A stretch of DNA of 64,000 bases from NCBI GenBank assembly GCA_963838235.1, contig CAWIQJ010000005.1, positions 806,001-870,000 on the forward strand, given 5' to 3'. A program made the position numbers and the translations under genes. The DNA is from JAFECT01 sp963838235. GTDB taxonomy: Bacteria; Pseudomonadota; Alphaproteobacteria; Caulobacterales; Caulobacteraceae. Below the pieces are notes generated by a model. It was not told the DNA's origin and did no database searches. It saw nothing but the letters and a program-made list of their open reading frames with translations. Positions 47,866 through 59,178 of this stretch are shown in pieces (position 1 is the first letter of the stretch; each line of letters starts with the position of its first letter).

Positions 47866-49231
47866 GTGACCGCTCGATCCTTGTTCCGCGGCGTCGTGGC
47901 CGCCATCGCCATCGTGGGCGTCGCTGGCCCGGCCATCACCCAGACCGCGTCGGCGGTCTGCGCCGCCTGCGTGAAGACGCACATGGAAGCGCTGGCGGGC
48001 GACGCGCTGCGCGGACGCGACTGCGCCACCGAGGACGAGCACAAGGCCTCGCTCTACGTCGAGGGGGAACTGAAGAGTCTCGGCCTCCAGCCGGCCTTCG
48101 CCGGCGGCATGCGCCAGGCCGCGCCGTTGGCGACGCCGCGTTTGGCGGCGCCGGCGACGCTCGACGCCGGCGGGCGACATTTCGCCTTCGAAAACGACTT
48201 TCTGATGTTCGGCGACTTCGCCTCGGCAAAGGGCCGCCTGGTCCATGTGAGCGACGCGGATCGGGCGTCGAATGTCTCGGGCGCGGTGGTCTTCTACGAC
48301 AAGCCCGGTCGCGACCGGGCCGCCATCCGCAAGCTGACCAGCGCGGGCGCCGCCGCCGTCCTGTTCCCCGCCGACAAGACCGCGACCGCACGCTGGAGCG
48401 CCTACGCCAGCGCGCTGAAGCCGCGCAGCCGGGTGGTCGGCGCCGAGAACGAGCCGGCGCAGGGCGCGACCGTCATGCTGTCCGAAGCCGCCGCCGATGC
48501 GGTGCGCGCCCTGGCCGACGGAACGCCGATGACTCTCGACCGCGAAGCTCGGCGCGCCCGAGCGCAGCACGACCTATAATGTGGTCGCGGTGATCCACGG
48601 GTCCGATCCGGACGCCGACCGCAAGGCGCTCTTGCTGAGTGCGCACTACGATCATCTCGGCGTGCGCAACGGCGTGATCTACCACGGCGCCGACGACGAT
48701 GCCTCGGGCACGACGGCGGTGCTGGAGTTCGCGCGCATTCTGGCGACGGGGCCGAAGCCCCGGCGCACGGTCTATTTTGCGCTGTTCGGATGCGAAGAGT
48801 CCGGCGGCCTCGGCGCGGTCTGGTTCCGCGCCCACACGCCCACCAAGCTCGACGACCTGGCGATCAATCTCGAGTTTGAGATGATCGGCAACGACGATCC
48901 GAAACGCCCGGGCGTACTGATGCTGACCGGTTGGGAGCGGTCGAACCTCGGCCCCACCCTGGCCGCGCACGGCGCCCACCTGGGCCCCGATCTCTATCCG
49001 GCGCAGAACTTCTTCCAGCGCTCGGACAACTATGAACTGGCGCGCAAGGGCGTCGTCGCCCAGACCGTTTCGGCCTGGCCGATCCCGCCGACCTATCACG
49101 ACCCGTCCGACACCCTCGACCGCATCGACTTCGCGTTCATGATCGGGGCCATCCAGTCGATGGTCGAGCCGGTGCGCTGGCTGGTGGACGGCGACTTCAA
49201 GCCGGAATGGAACGCGGGGCAGAAGCCGTAA
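47866..49231 (+). CDS. exported M28 family metallopeptidase (one frameshift)
   Basis: The GTG at 47866 follows AAAGGGGA and opens a signal peptide (TARSLFRGVVAAIAIVGVAGPAITQTASA). The N-terminal half contains a PA-like insert (VSGAVVFYDKPGRDRAAIRKL). The second half carries the zinc ligands of the M28 family: LLLSAHYDHLG, GADDDASGTTAVLEFARIL, FALFGCEESGGLG, and the final His in PPTYHDPSDTLD. One extra C near 48540 shifts the frame; removing it gives a continuous 454 aa protein. It is likely a periplasmic aminopeptidase. Confidence 0.88.
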
Positions 49232-49280
49232 GCGCGGGTTGAGGAAAAGTGCGAAGCGGTTTTCCGCCCGCGACCCGCGC
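49232..49280. repeat. dispersed hairpin repeat (GCGGGTTGAGGAAAAGTG type), copy 1
   Basis: Begins GCGCGGGTTGAGGAAAAGTG and continues GAAGCGGTTTTCCGC to GACCCGC. The outer GCGGGTT/GACCCGC and inner GGAAAA/TTTTCC parts are self-complementary. A second copy lies at 60405-60450. Both sit between convergent gene ends and may act as terminators. Confidence 0.75.
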
Positions 49281-49291
49281 CGGCTAGCGGA

Positions 49292-49478
49292 CTACTTCCG
49301 CACCTTCGGCTTGGACTTCGCCGCGGCGCGGGCAGCGGCCTCGGCCTCATGCCGGCGCTGGGGGCCTTTCGGGAGTCAGCCGCGCCGCTTCGGCGGCCTC
49401 ACGTTTCATCTGCAGCGCCAGCCGGGCCTTAGCGGCCATGTCCACGGGCTTGGCGGGGGTCTTGGTCTCGTCGTTCAT
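49292..49478 (-). CDS. small basic protein, one frameshift
   Basis: The ATG at 49478 reads MNDETKTPAKPVDMAAKARL then ALQMKREAAEAARLTPERP. One extra C near 49358 then breaks the frame; without it the frame continues QRRHEAEAAARAAAKSKPKVRK to the stop at 49292, giving 61 aa. It is an Ala/Lys/Arg-rich helical protein lying 11 nt upstream of the pyrC' 3' end in the same direction. Function is unknown. The restored reading is supported by a length of 186 + 1 nt. Confidence 0.6.
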
Positions 49479-49488
49479 GGGAAAGCCT

Positions 49489-50830
49489 TTAGCACGCGCG
49501 GCCGTCGGGCCGACGCTTTTGTTGCGCCGCCTGGTGCACCACGCGGCCGTCGACGATGGTCATCAGCACCTGGCCCTGCAAGCCTGCGGCCGTCGAAGGG
49601 CGAGTTCTTCGACTTCGAGACCAGCTTGTCGGCGTCGACGATGATCGGCGCGTCGATGTCGATCGAGCACCAGGTCCGCCGGCGCGCCGGGCGCCAGCCG
49701 TCCCGCCTGCAGGCCGAGCAACTCCGCTGGCGCGATGGTCACGGCGCGCAACACGTCGATCAGGCTGAGGCCCGCGTCATGGTGCAGGCGACAGCAGCGC
49801 GGGCGACAGGGTCTCCAGGCCGACGGCGCCCGGCGCGGCCTCGCTGAACGGGCGGCGCTTGTCCTCGGCGGGGGCGGGCGCGTGGGCGGAGACCACGACG
49901 TCGATCAGGCCCTGGCCAGCGCTTCCACCAGCGCCTCGCGGTCGCGCTCCGGCCGCAGCGGCGGGTCGAGGCGATAGAAGGTGCGATAGTCGCCGATGTC
50001 GATCTCGTTGAAGCGCAGGTGGTTGATCGAACAGCTGGCGGAGACGTCGAGACCCTTGTCCTTGGCGCGGCGCAGGCAGTCCAGCGCCTCGGCGGTGGAG
50101 GATCTGGTCGACCAGGAAGGCCGTGCCGGTCAGCTCCACCAGCGCGAGGTCGCGCTCGAGCATGATCTTCTCCGCCGCCGCCGGCGCGGCGGGCAGGCCG
50201 AGCCGCGCGGCGAATTCGCTTTCGGTGGCGCTGGCGCCTCGCTGAGCCACGGATCGGACGGGCGGTGCGCCACCAGGGCATTGAAGCCGCCGGCGTAGAC
50301 TCAGCACGCGGCGCATCGCCTTGGAGTTCACGATCGGCCGGTCGACGTCGGTGAAATAGACCGCGCCGGCCTCGGCCATCAGGCCGATCTCGGCGAGCTG
50401 CTCGCCCTGGCAGCCGCGTGTGGCGGCGCCGGCCGGATAGACGTGCACCAGCTCGATGTCGCGCGCGCGACGCAGGATGAAGTCGACCACGGACGGATCG
50501 TCCACGGTGGGATGGGTGTCGGGCTGCACCACGATGGAGGTGACGCCGCCGGCGGCTGCGGCGCGGCTCGCGGACTTCAGCGTCTCCTTGGGCTCGGTGC
50601 CGGGCTCGCCGGTCTTGACCCGCAGGTCGATCAGGCCCGGCGCCAGCACCGCGCCGGAGCAGTCGATGCACCCGCATCTCGCGCCGAGCCGCGCTCCAGG
50701 TCGGGCCGCTCTGCACGTCGGCGATGACGCCGTTCGCGCACCACCAGGGAGCCGGGTCCGTCGTAGCCGCTCTCCGGATCGACCAGGCGCGCGCGACGAA
50801 GGCGATCGGGGACTGGCGCGGCGCGCTCAT
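49489..50830 (-). CDS. pyrC: non-catalytic dihydroorotase homologue (PyrC'), multiply frameshifted
   Basis: Pieces in several frames read LAPGLIDLRVKTGEPGTEPKETLKSAS, AAAAGGVTSIVVQPDTHPTVDDPSVVDF, LARDLALVELTGTAFLVDQI, DVVVSAHAPAPAEDKRRPFSEAAPGAVGLETL and DADKLVSKSKNSPFDGRRLQGQV. These match dihydroorotase in order, but the metal-binding HxH (normally DxHVHxREPG) is LRVKTGEPG and the TDHAPH motif is SAHAPA, so it is probably the inactive PyrC' partner that assembles with aspartate transcarbamylase. The ATG at 50830 overlaps the pyrB stop (ATGA). Confidence 0.88.
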
Positions 50831-51811
50831 CGGTCGTTCTCCAGCCGCGCCGCCAGCGTCGCCAGCACCGCCATGCGTGCGGCCACGCCCATCTCGACCT
50901 GGTCCTGGATCAGGCTGACCGCCGAGGTCGTCGGCCACATCGGAATCGATCTCGACGCCGCGGTTCATCGGCCCCGGATGCATCACCCGCGCGCCGGCGC
51001 CGCGTGCGCCAGCTTTTCGCGATCGAGGCCCCAGAAGCGGAAATACTCGCGCATCGACGGCACGAAGGCGCCGTCCATCCGCTCGAGCTGAAGGCGCAGC
51101 ATCATCACCACATCGGCGCCGGCGATGCCTTGCGCTGCATGTCGTTGAACACCTCGGTGCCCCAGCGGTCGGCGTCGGCGGGCATCAGGGTCGGCGGCCC
51201 GACCAGGCGCACTTCCGCGCCCATCAGGTTCAGCAGCGCCACGTTCGAGCGCGCCACCCGGCTGTGCAGCACGTCGCCGCAGATCGCCACGCGCAGGCCC
51301 TCGGCGCGGCCGAAGGCGCGGCGGATCGACAGCGGGTCGAGCAGGGCCTGGGTGGGATGTTCATGCCAGCCGTCGCCGGCGTTGATCACGCTGCAGATCG
51401 ACCTTCTGCGCCAGCAGCGCCGAGCCGCGCCCGACGCGCGTGGCGCATCACCAGCAAATCCGGCTGCATGGCGTTCAGCGTCACGGCGGTGTCGATCAGG
51501 GTCTCGCCCTTGGCCATGGACGAGGCGCGCGGGCTCATGTTGACGACGTCGGCGCCCAGCCGCTTGCCGGCGAGTTCGAAGGAGCTCTGGGTGCGGGTCG
51601 AGTTCTCGAAGAACAGATTGATCAGGGTCCGGCCCTTCAGCAGGTCCAGCTTCTTCGAAGTCTGCCGGTTCAGCTCGACGAAGGCGTCCGCCAGGTCGAG
51701 CAAAGCCGCGACATCCGGCGGATCGAGATCCGCCGCGCTGACAAAATGTCTCTTGGGAAACGGAAAGAGCCGCGCTCGGATGGTCTCGGAAACGTCTGCG
51801 ACAGGGCTCAT
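50827..51811 (-). CDS. pyrB: aspartate carbamoyltransferase catalytic subunit, multiply frameshifted
   Basis: Catalyses the committed step of pyrimidine synthesis (carbamoyl phosphate + aspartate). The N-terminal half is clean: FPFPKRHFVSAADLDPPDVAALLDLADAF and the carbamoyl-phosphate loop FFENSTRTQSSFELAGKRLGADVVNMS, then SSMAKGETLIDTAVTLNAM. Downstream pieces give VINAGDGWHEHPTQALLDPLSIRRAFG (HPTQ/LLD motif) and VAICGDVLHSRVARSNVALLNLMGAEVRLVGP, in changing frames. The stop overlaps the pyrC' start by four bases. It lies 44 bp downstream of ruvX. Confidence 0.94.
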
Positions 51812-51855
51812 TAAAGCGCCGCTATAGGGGGTGTGGCCGGGAGGGAAGGGCGGCC

Positions 51856-52326
51856 TCAGGCCCGGAGCCGGTCCAGCGCTCCCTGGAGGATGTAGCCCGC
51901 CGCCGCCCGGTCCACGACGTCGGCGCGTTTGGCGCGGCTGAGGATCGGCTTCGGCGATCAGCATGCGGTTCACCGCCGCGCTGGACAGGCGTTCGTCCCA
52001 GAAGGCGATGGGGAGGGTTTCGTCCAGACGCAGCAGGTTTCGGGCGAAGGCGCGGACGGACTGGCAGCGGGGGCCCTCGGTCCCGTCCATGTTCACCGGC
52101 AGGCCGATGACGATGCCCGATGCCCCACGGGCTTTCATGAGCTTGAACAGGGCCTTGGCGTCGTCGGTGAACTTGGTCTTGCGGATCAGCGTCATAGGGC
52201 GAGGCGATCAGGCGGGTGGTGTCGGAGACCGCCACCCCGATGGTCTTCTCCCCCAGGTCGAGGCCCACAAAGGGCGTGCCCTGAGGGCTTCGCCGCGGGC
52301 AGGTCTAGGAGGTCGAGGACGGGCAC
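51856..52326 (-). CDS. ruvX: Holliday junction resolvase-like RuvX (YqgF), frameshifted
   Basis: RNase H-fold protein, essential in many bacteria and linked to rRNA processing and recombination. The pieces are FVGLDLGEKTIGVAVSDTTRLIASP, TLIRKTKFTDDAKALFKLM, GIVIGLPVNMDGTEGPRCQSVRAFARNL, PIAFWDERLSSAAVNRMLIAEAD and SRAKRADVVDRAAAGYILQGALDRLRA. Three extra bases (near 52277, 52197 and 51952) account for all shifts; removing them gives exactly 155 aa from the GTG at 52326. Confidence 0.92.
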
Positions 52327-52443
52327 GGGGGGGCTTTGGCGCGGCCCTGAAGCGCTTGTCAAATCGAGGGGCGGGCCCCGGAGCGCTTTCAGGCGAAGTG
52401 TGCAGCGGTTCGCCGTCAGAAAGCGCGACCAAGCAAGAACCTC

Positions 52444-52481
52444 GAGCCTCCGATCCGATTGCATCGGAGCGGATCAGGCTC
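52444..52481. repeat. palindromic hairpin upstream of gatC
   Basis: GAGCCT pairs with AGGCTC at the base, GATCCG with CGGATC above it, leaving a short loop (CCGATTGCATCGG is itself palindromic). It lies 48 bp before gatC in the ruvX-gatC divergent region. It looks like a dispersed intergenic palindrome; a regulatory role is possible but untested. Confidence 0.55.
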
Positions 52482-52528
52482 TAGGGCAATGCTGCAACGC
52501 AACAGGATTTGAAGGACCTCTTTCCGCC

Positions 52529-52815
52529 ATGGCCGTGGACATCGCCACCGTTCGCCGGGTCGCCGAGCTGGCGCGCATGCCGAGCCCGAGGACCGGCTGC
52601 AGGTCATCGTCGGCGAGCTGAACGGGATTCTGGCGTGGATCGAGCAGCTGAACGAGGTCGACGTGACCGGGGTCGAGCCCATGACCACGGCGGTCGAAGC
52701 GTCCGCGCCGTTGCGCGAGGATAAGGTCACCGACGGCGGCGACGCCGCCCGCGTGCTGGCCAATGCGCCGAAATCCGCCGACGGCTTCTTCGTCGTGCCG
52801 AAGGTGGTGGAATGA
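52529..52815 (+). CDS. gatC: Asp/Glu-tRNA amidotransferase subunit C, frameshifted
   Basis: GatC stabilises the GatAB complex that converts Glu-tRNA(Gln) and Asp-tRNA(Asn) to the amidated forms. It reads MAVDIATVRRVAELARM, then in the next frame EPEDRLQVIVGELNGILAWIEQLNEVDVTGVEPMTTAV and APLREDKVTDGG, ending FFVVPKVVE. One missing base near 52580 explains the shift. Its stop overlaps the gatA start (ATGA). Confidence 0.92.
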
Positions 52816-54293
52816 CGATCTTCCAGTCTCACCCAACTCACCCTCAAGACCGCCCTCGACGGACTGAAGGCCAAGGCCTTCTCGTCGGAGGAGATCACCC
52901 GCGCCCACATCGCGGCGATCGAGAGGGCCAATCCGCACCTAAACGCCTTTGTGCTTCCGACGCTCGACCACGCCATCGACATGGCCAAGGCGTCGGACGC
53001 GAAACTCGCCGCGGGCGAGGGCCGCGTGCTCGAAGGCGCGCCGCTCGGGATCAAGGACCTGTTCGCGACTGAGGGTTACCGCACCACCGCCGGCTCGAAA
53101 ATCCTCGGCAACTTCATTCCGCAGTACAAGTCGACGGTCAGCGCCAATCTGTGGCGCGACGGCGCGGTGATGCTGGGCAAGCTGAACATGGACGAGTTCG
53201 CCATGGGCTCGTCCAACGAGACCTCCGCCTGGGGTCCGGTGGTCAATCCGTGGAGGTCGAAGGGCTCGAACGCGGAGCTGACGCCGGGCGGCTCGTCCGG
53301 CGGATCGGCGACCGCGGTGGCGGCGGACCTGTGCCTGGGCGCGACCGCGTCGGACACCGGCGGTTCGATCCGCCAGCCCGCGGCCTTCACCGGCACGGTC
53401 GGGGTCAAGCCCACCTACGGCCGCTGTTCGCGCTGGGGCATCGTCGCCTTCGCGAGTTCGCTCGACCAGGCGGGACCGATCGCCAAGACGGTGGCGAACT
53501 CGGCGATCCTGCTGAACTCGATGACGGGGTACGATCCGAAGGAATCCACCAGCCTGAACGTCGACTACCCGACTTCACGCAATTCGTCGGCAAGTCGGTG
53601 AAGGGAATGCGCATCGGCGTACCGAAAGAGTACCGCCTCGACGGTATGCCGGCCGAGATCGAGACGCTGTGGTCCCAAGGCATCGAATGGATGCGCGCCG
53701 CCGGCTGCGAGATCGTCGACATCAGCCTGCCGCACACCAAATACGCACTGCCCTGTTACTACATCATCGCGCCGGCGGAGGCGTCGTCGAACCTCGCGCG
53801 CTACGACGGCATGCGCTACGGCCTGCGCGCGGACGGCAAGTCGCTCGCCGGCATCTACGAGAACACCCGCGCCGAAGGCTTCGGCAAGGAAGTGAAGCGC
53901 CGCGTCCTGATCGGCACCTACGTCCTGTCGGCCGGTTATTACGACGCCTACTATGTGCGCGCGCTGAAGGTGCGCCGGCGTATCGCCGAGGATTTCGAAA
54001 AGGTCTGGGACAAGGTCGACGCGATCCTGACGCCGTCGACGCCGTCGGCCGCCTTCGCGCTCGGCGACCAGCGGGTCGACCCGGTGACCATGTACCTCAA
54101 CGACGTGTTCACGGTGACCGCCAACCTCGCCGGCATCCCGGGCATCAGCGTGCCCGCGGGCCTCGACGCCAACGGTCTGCCGCTGGGCCTGCAGCTGATC
54201 GGCAAGCCGCTCGACGAAGGCACGATCCTCTCGCTGGGCGCGGCGCTGGAAGACGCCGCCGCGTTCAAGCACCGGCCCGAGGTGTGGTGGTGA
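52812..54293 (+). CDS. gatA: Asp/Glu-tRNA amidotransferase subunit A, two compensating frameshifts
   Basis: The amidase subunit, about 493 aa. It has the catalytic Lys in APLGIKDLF, the GGSSGGSA loop with the cis-Ser, DTGGSIRQPAAFTGTVGVKPTYG with the nucleophile Ser, and the C-terminal PGISVPAGLDANGLPLGLQLIG. An extra base near 52835 and a missing base near 53570 shift the frame and cancel each other (total 1482 nt). Catalytic residues are all intact. A small membrane-protein gene overlaps its stop (GTGA). Confidence 0.95.
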
Positions 54294-54538
54294 CAGTCGA
54301 CTGCACTCGTCTGCGCCGCGTCGGAGGCGTGATCCTGCTAATTGCCGCCGTCGTCTATCTGGCCGGCCCGGTGCAGAGATCGACGTGCACGATCATCGGA
54401 TCGGCGACGATGTGAAGGCGCGTCGAGGCCGATCTTGACGCCATGACCTACCAGATCACGCTCGGCGGCGTGCTCCTGCTGTTCGGCGCCTATTTCCTGA
54501 CCAAGAACAACTCCCGAAGCCCGATGCTGCTCGACTGA
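54290..54538 (+). CDS. small membrane protein between gatA and gatB, frameshifted
   Basis: The GTG at 54290 overlaps the gatA stop. It reads MTVDCTRLRRVGGVILLIAA then VVYLAGP, one membrane helix. After a shift near 54370 it continues EIDVHDHRIGDDV, and after another near 54420 VEADLDAMTYQITLGGVLLL then FGAYFLTKNN to a stop at 54536-54538. The two shifts cancel, giving 82 aa with two membrane helices. A premature stop in the raw frame follows from the first shift. Function is unknown. Confidence 0.55.
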
Positions 54539-56008
<1,470 letters not shown>

Positions 56009-56043
56009 CCGGGCTTCCGTGGCTTCCGTTTGTTTCCCCCGCC

Positions 56044-57498
56044 TCAGCCGCCGCCGAAGCCCTTCATGCTAGTCGCGAACGGCGGGCGCTTGAAGTCGGC
56101 GGAGCATTTGCCGACGTCGAGGTCCTTGGCCGACGCGGCGCGCACGAAGGCGATCTTCAGCGCGTCGGTGCACGGCGTCTCGGTCACATGCGCGGCGCCA
56201 TCACCAGGGCGCGCTTGGCGTTAGGCAGGTAGGCGAGTTCTTGCACCGCCGCCTGCGGCGGGCTGGCCGGATCGTCGGAGCCTGAGATCATCAGCACCGG
56301 CAGGTCGCTGCGCACCGGCTCGTTGACGGCCGCCGGCGCCCGCGCGACGTTCCAGATCGCACAGGCCCGCTGTTCGGCGCGCACGCGCGTGTCGCCCATG
56401 AAGGTATGCGCGCCGGCGGTCTTTATCGCGTTATCGGTGATGAACGGGATCTGTTCGGCGCAGACGTAGGACAGGTTCGAGCCGATCTCGACGAATCCGG
56501 TGAGCGCGAGGGTGGTGGTGTCGATCATCTGGGCCAGGGGGCCATAGTCGCCGTCGTACGCCCGGTCGATGGCGAAGGGGACATAGGCCGCCCCGCCCGG
56601 GTCGTAGAGCGTCTGGCGCAGGCGGTCGGCGAACACCTCCTTGCTGAGCATCACCGGCGCGCCGTGATCGGTGAGCCCGGTCTTAACCGGGCCCTGGTCG
56701 AAGCGCGCCGCGACCGCTGCGAAACGTTTGGCGAAGTCGGGATAGCGCGCGTGGCACGCGGCGTCGGCCGCGCAGGCGGCGATGAGCTTATCCATTGCCA
56801 GCTGGGCGCCGCCGGCGTCCTCGAGCGGTATGGTCAGAAAATGCGGCGGCGCCACGCCGTCGAGCACCGCGGACTCCACGTGCTCGGGATGGCGGCGCAT
56901 GAACACCAGCGCGTCGTAGGTCCCGTATGAATCGCCGTCGAGCACCAGCTTGGAATAGCCGAGCGCGCCGCGCAGGCGGTCGAGGTCGTCCATGGCGTTG
57001 ACGGTGGTGTACCGGCTGAGGTCCGCCTGGGCGGCGTGCGTCGCGCGGCACGCCTTCATCGCGCCGTCCGGAAACAGCTGGCGGAAACGGTCCGACAGGG
57101 TGGCCAAGGTCTTGTAGTCGCAGCGCAACGACTGCGATGCGCCCATACCGCGGTTGTCGACGAGCAGAATGTCGTAACGGTCGCTGAGCGCGGCGAGCTC
57201 TTTCTGGCCCTGGCCCTGCGCCAGCGCCGCGGCGGCCGGCAGGGTGGCCGCGCCCGGTCCGCCCGGATTGAAATAGACCGCGCGCCCGTTCGGCTGTTTC
57301 GCCTTCAGCACAATGAAGTGGATGCCGATGGCGCGGCCGTCAGGTTTCGCGGGATCCTCGGGCGTCTGCATCACGCCGCATTTGGCGTCGGCCTTGGCCA
57401 GGTCTTGCGGACAGGTCTCGAACGTCAGGGACGCGCCGCCCGCGTGCGGCGCCTGGCACGGCGAGCACGAACGCCAGGACAAGATGCAGTTTCGCCAT
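56044..57498 (-). CDS. exported alpha/beta hydrolase (TAP-like peptidase/esterase), two frameshifts
   Basis: The ATG at 57498 opens a signal peptide (MAKLHLVLAFVLAVPGAA) in one frame; a shift near 57440 moves to the main frame (SLTFETCPQDLAKADAKCGVM onward). The core has YFNPGGPGAA (oxyanion region), DNRGMGASQSLRCDY, the nucleophile GDSYGTYDALVFMRRHP and the C-terminal LPVLMISGSDDPASPP (Asp). A second shift near 56190 continues VTETPCTDALKIAFVRAA to a stop at 56044. The total length is a multiple of three, so the shifts cancel (about 484 aa). It is likely a periplasmic proline-type aminopeptidase or esterase. Confidence 0.85.
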
Positions 57499-57593
57499 CG
57501 CCGTCTCCCTCCGCCATCCTCACGTCAGGGGTAAGGGATCGGCTGCGGCTGCACAACGGACGCGCGGCCAGCGCCCCACTTAACGCCGCGAAC

Positions 57594-57623
57594 GAAAAAG
57601 GCCCCGGATTGCTCCGGGGCCTT
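57594..57623 (-). terminator. terminator of the glycine-rich RcnB-like gene
   Basis: A GGCCCCGG/CCGGGGCC stem (57600-57621) followed on the minus strand by a U-run (AAAAA at 57595-57599 on the plus strand). It lies 27 nt after the stop at 57650. Confidence 0.87.
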
Positions 57624-57649
57624 CGTCGTACCGCCTTGCGGCGGGTTCA

Positions 57650-58456
57650 TCACCAGACGTTGTAGTCCATGTCGACGATGTAGCCGTCGCCCGTGTCGAT
57701 CAGGCCGATGGCGCCGTTCAGCCAGACATAGGCGCAGCCGTCGGGCGGAGGCGGCAGGCCGTAGGACGCCCAATCGTTGATTTCGTACCGCCAGAAGAAG
57801 TCCGGAAGGTACTCGCCGACCACCCAGTTGTGACCCCAATACTCGTGCGGGATCTCGTAGTAGCCGAAGCCCGGCGCGAAGAAGAAGAACTCGCGGATGC
57901 CGTGGTAGCCGCCCCAGCCGGCACGCCCACGCCACCAGAAGCGGTTGTGGCCCCAGATCGCGCGGTCATGCCAGCCGCGGTGTCCGCCGAGCCACGAACC
58001 GCCGTGGTTGCCGCGGGGCGTGCCGTGGCCGCCGTGACCGCTCGGGCCGCCGTGACCACTCGGGCCGCCGTGACCACCCGGGCCGTGACCGCCGGGACCG
58101 TGGCCGCCGTGAGTGATCATCGGGGTGCCGCCGCCGTGCGAACCGCCGCCGCTGCCGCCGCTGCCGTGCGAGCCGCCGGTCGCCGGCGCGAGGGTCACGG
58201 GACCGTGGCTGGTGCCGCCCGGGCTGCCATGCGAACCGCCGCTGCCACCGCTGCCATGCGAACCGCCGCTGCCGCCGCTGCCATGCGAACCGCCGCTGCC
58301 GCCGCTGCCGTGCGAGCCGCCGCTTCCGCCGCCACCGCCGCCGTGCGAGCCGGAGGGATGGCCCTTACCCTTGTCCGGCGGATCGGCGAAGCTGACCGCA
58401 GGAAGCGCGAGCGCTGCGACGACGGTCGTCGCGAGCAAAATACGTTTGAGGATCAC
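57650..58456 (-). CDS. exported Gly/Ser/His-rich protein with RcnB-like C-terminus
   Basis: A 268 aa protein starting at GTG 58456, eight bases after GGAG. It has a signal peptide (ending AVSFAD), then about 110 residues of low-complexity Gly/Ser/His sequence (GGSHGSGGS repeats, then GGHGPGGHG repeats) and a C-terminal domain with GEYLPDFFWRYEINDW and GLPPPPDGCAYVWLNGAIGLID. The C-terminus matches the RcnB pattern (small periplasmic proteins linked to nickel/cobalt balance in E. coli). The His-rich repeats could bind metal. A shorter paralogue lies just upstream. Confidence 0.8.
   Translation of the reverse strand: MILKRILLATTVVAALALPAVSFADPPDKGKGHPSGSHGGGGGGSGGSHGSGGSGGSHGSGGSGGSHGSGGSGGSHGSPGGTSHGPVTLAPATGGSHGSGGSGGGSHGGGTPMITHGGHGPGGHGPGGHGGPSGHGGPSGHGGHGTPRGNHGGSWLGGHRGWHDRAIWGHNRFWWRGRAGWGGYHGIREFFFFAPGFGYYEIPHEYWGHNWVVGEYLPDFFWRYEINDWASYGLPPPPDGCAYVWLNGAIGLIDTGDGYIVDMDYNVW
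58227..58334. repeat. 27 bp tandem repeat, four units, inside the Gly-rich gene
   Basis: Units start at 58227, 58254, 58281 and 58308 with the core CCATGCGAACCGCCGCTG and encode the nine-residue GGSHGSGGS on the minus strand. The near-identity suggests recent slippage and likely length variation between strains. Confidence 0.85.
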
Positions 58457-58631
58457 GTGTCTGTTCTCCGGTTGTAGCAAGCCAACGAAGGCGCCTGCGG
58501 AATGGCGGCAAGGTGTTGGCCGCCGGCTGAACCCAGTCTGAACGCCGCGCACCATGCCACAGTCAGGTTTGAGTGACAAAACCCCTCGTCTGATCCCGTA
58601 TAGCGGCGTGGTTTTCCTTGAGGATCAAAGA

Positions 58632-59060
58632 CTAAAAGACGTCTTCCTCGACGTCGAGGATCAGGCCGGACCCCTGGCTGACCAGCGCGATCTGCCGGCC
58701 GCACCAGACCCAGGCATAGCCCCGGGGCGGCGGCCGTACCCCGAACCAGGCCCAGTTGCCGACCACCCGATGGCGATAGGCTTCGGGCAAATACTCGCCG
58801 CGCCGCCACTTGTGCCGCCACAGCGCAGGGTCGACCGGGTAGTAGCCGTAGCCGGGCGCGTACCAGAAACCGGGACGCTCACCCTTGTAGTCGCGCCACT
58901 CGGCCCGGCCGCGCCACCAGCCGCGGTCGCCGCGGTTCCAGTGCTGGGGCCCAGGCTGCGCCGGACGCAGCACGGGATGGCGCTTCTCTTCGTTGGCCAG
59001 CGCCACGCGCGGCGCCGCAAGGCCGGCGGCGAGCAGCAGAAGGGCGAGCCTGCGGTCCAT
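58632..59060 (-). CDS. exported RcnB-like protein
   Basis: A 142 aa protein with a signal peptide (MDRRLALLLLAAGLAAPRVALA), a Trp/Arg-rich middle (WNRGDRGWWRGRAEWRDYKGERPGFW) and the RcnB-type end RRGEYLPEAYRHRVVGNWAWFGVRPPPRGYAWVWCGRQIALVSQGSGLILD. It lines up with the C-terminus of the adjacent Gly-rich protein but lacks its low-complexity region. The ATG at 59060 has AGGA nine bases upstream. It probably acts in the periplasm; a metal role is inferred from the family only. Confidence 0.82.
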   Translation of the reverse strand: MDRRLALLLLAAGLAAPRVALANEEKRHPVLRPAQPGPQHWNRGDRGWWRGRAEWRDYKGERPGFWYAPGYGYYPVDPALWRHKWRRGEYLPEAYRHRVVGNWAWFGVRPPPRGYAWVWCGRQIALVSQGSGLILDVEEDVF

Positions 59061-59178
59061 GGCGTGCATCCTATGGCCGAGCTTCGCCCCCCTTGTCTGA
59101 ATTGGGCCTGAACGGATCGTCCCGCCCTTGCCTGCGCCCGCGCGCGCCGCCATCTGCGCGGTGTCGCACGAGGTCAGC

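Noticed and set aside
57830..58541. Long plus-strand ORFs of Ala/Val or Pro repeats
   Set aside because: They are antisense reflections of the Gly/Ser/His repeat gene on the minus strand.
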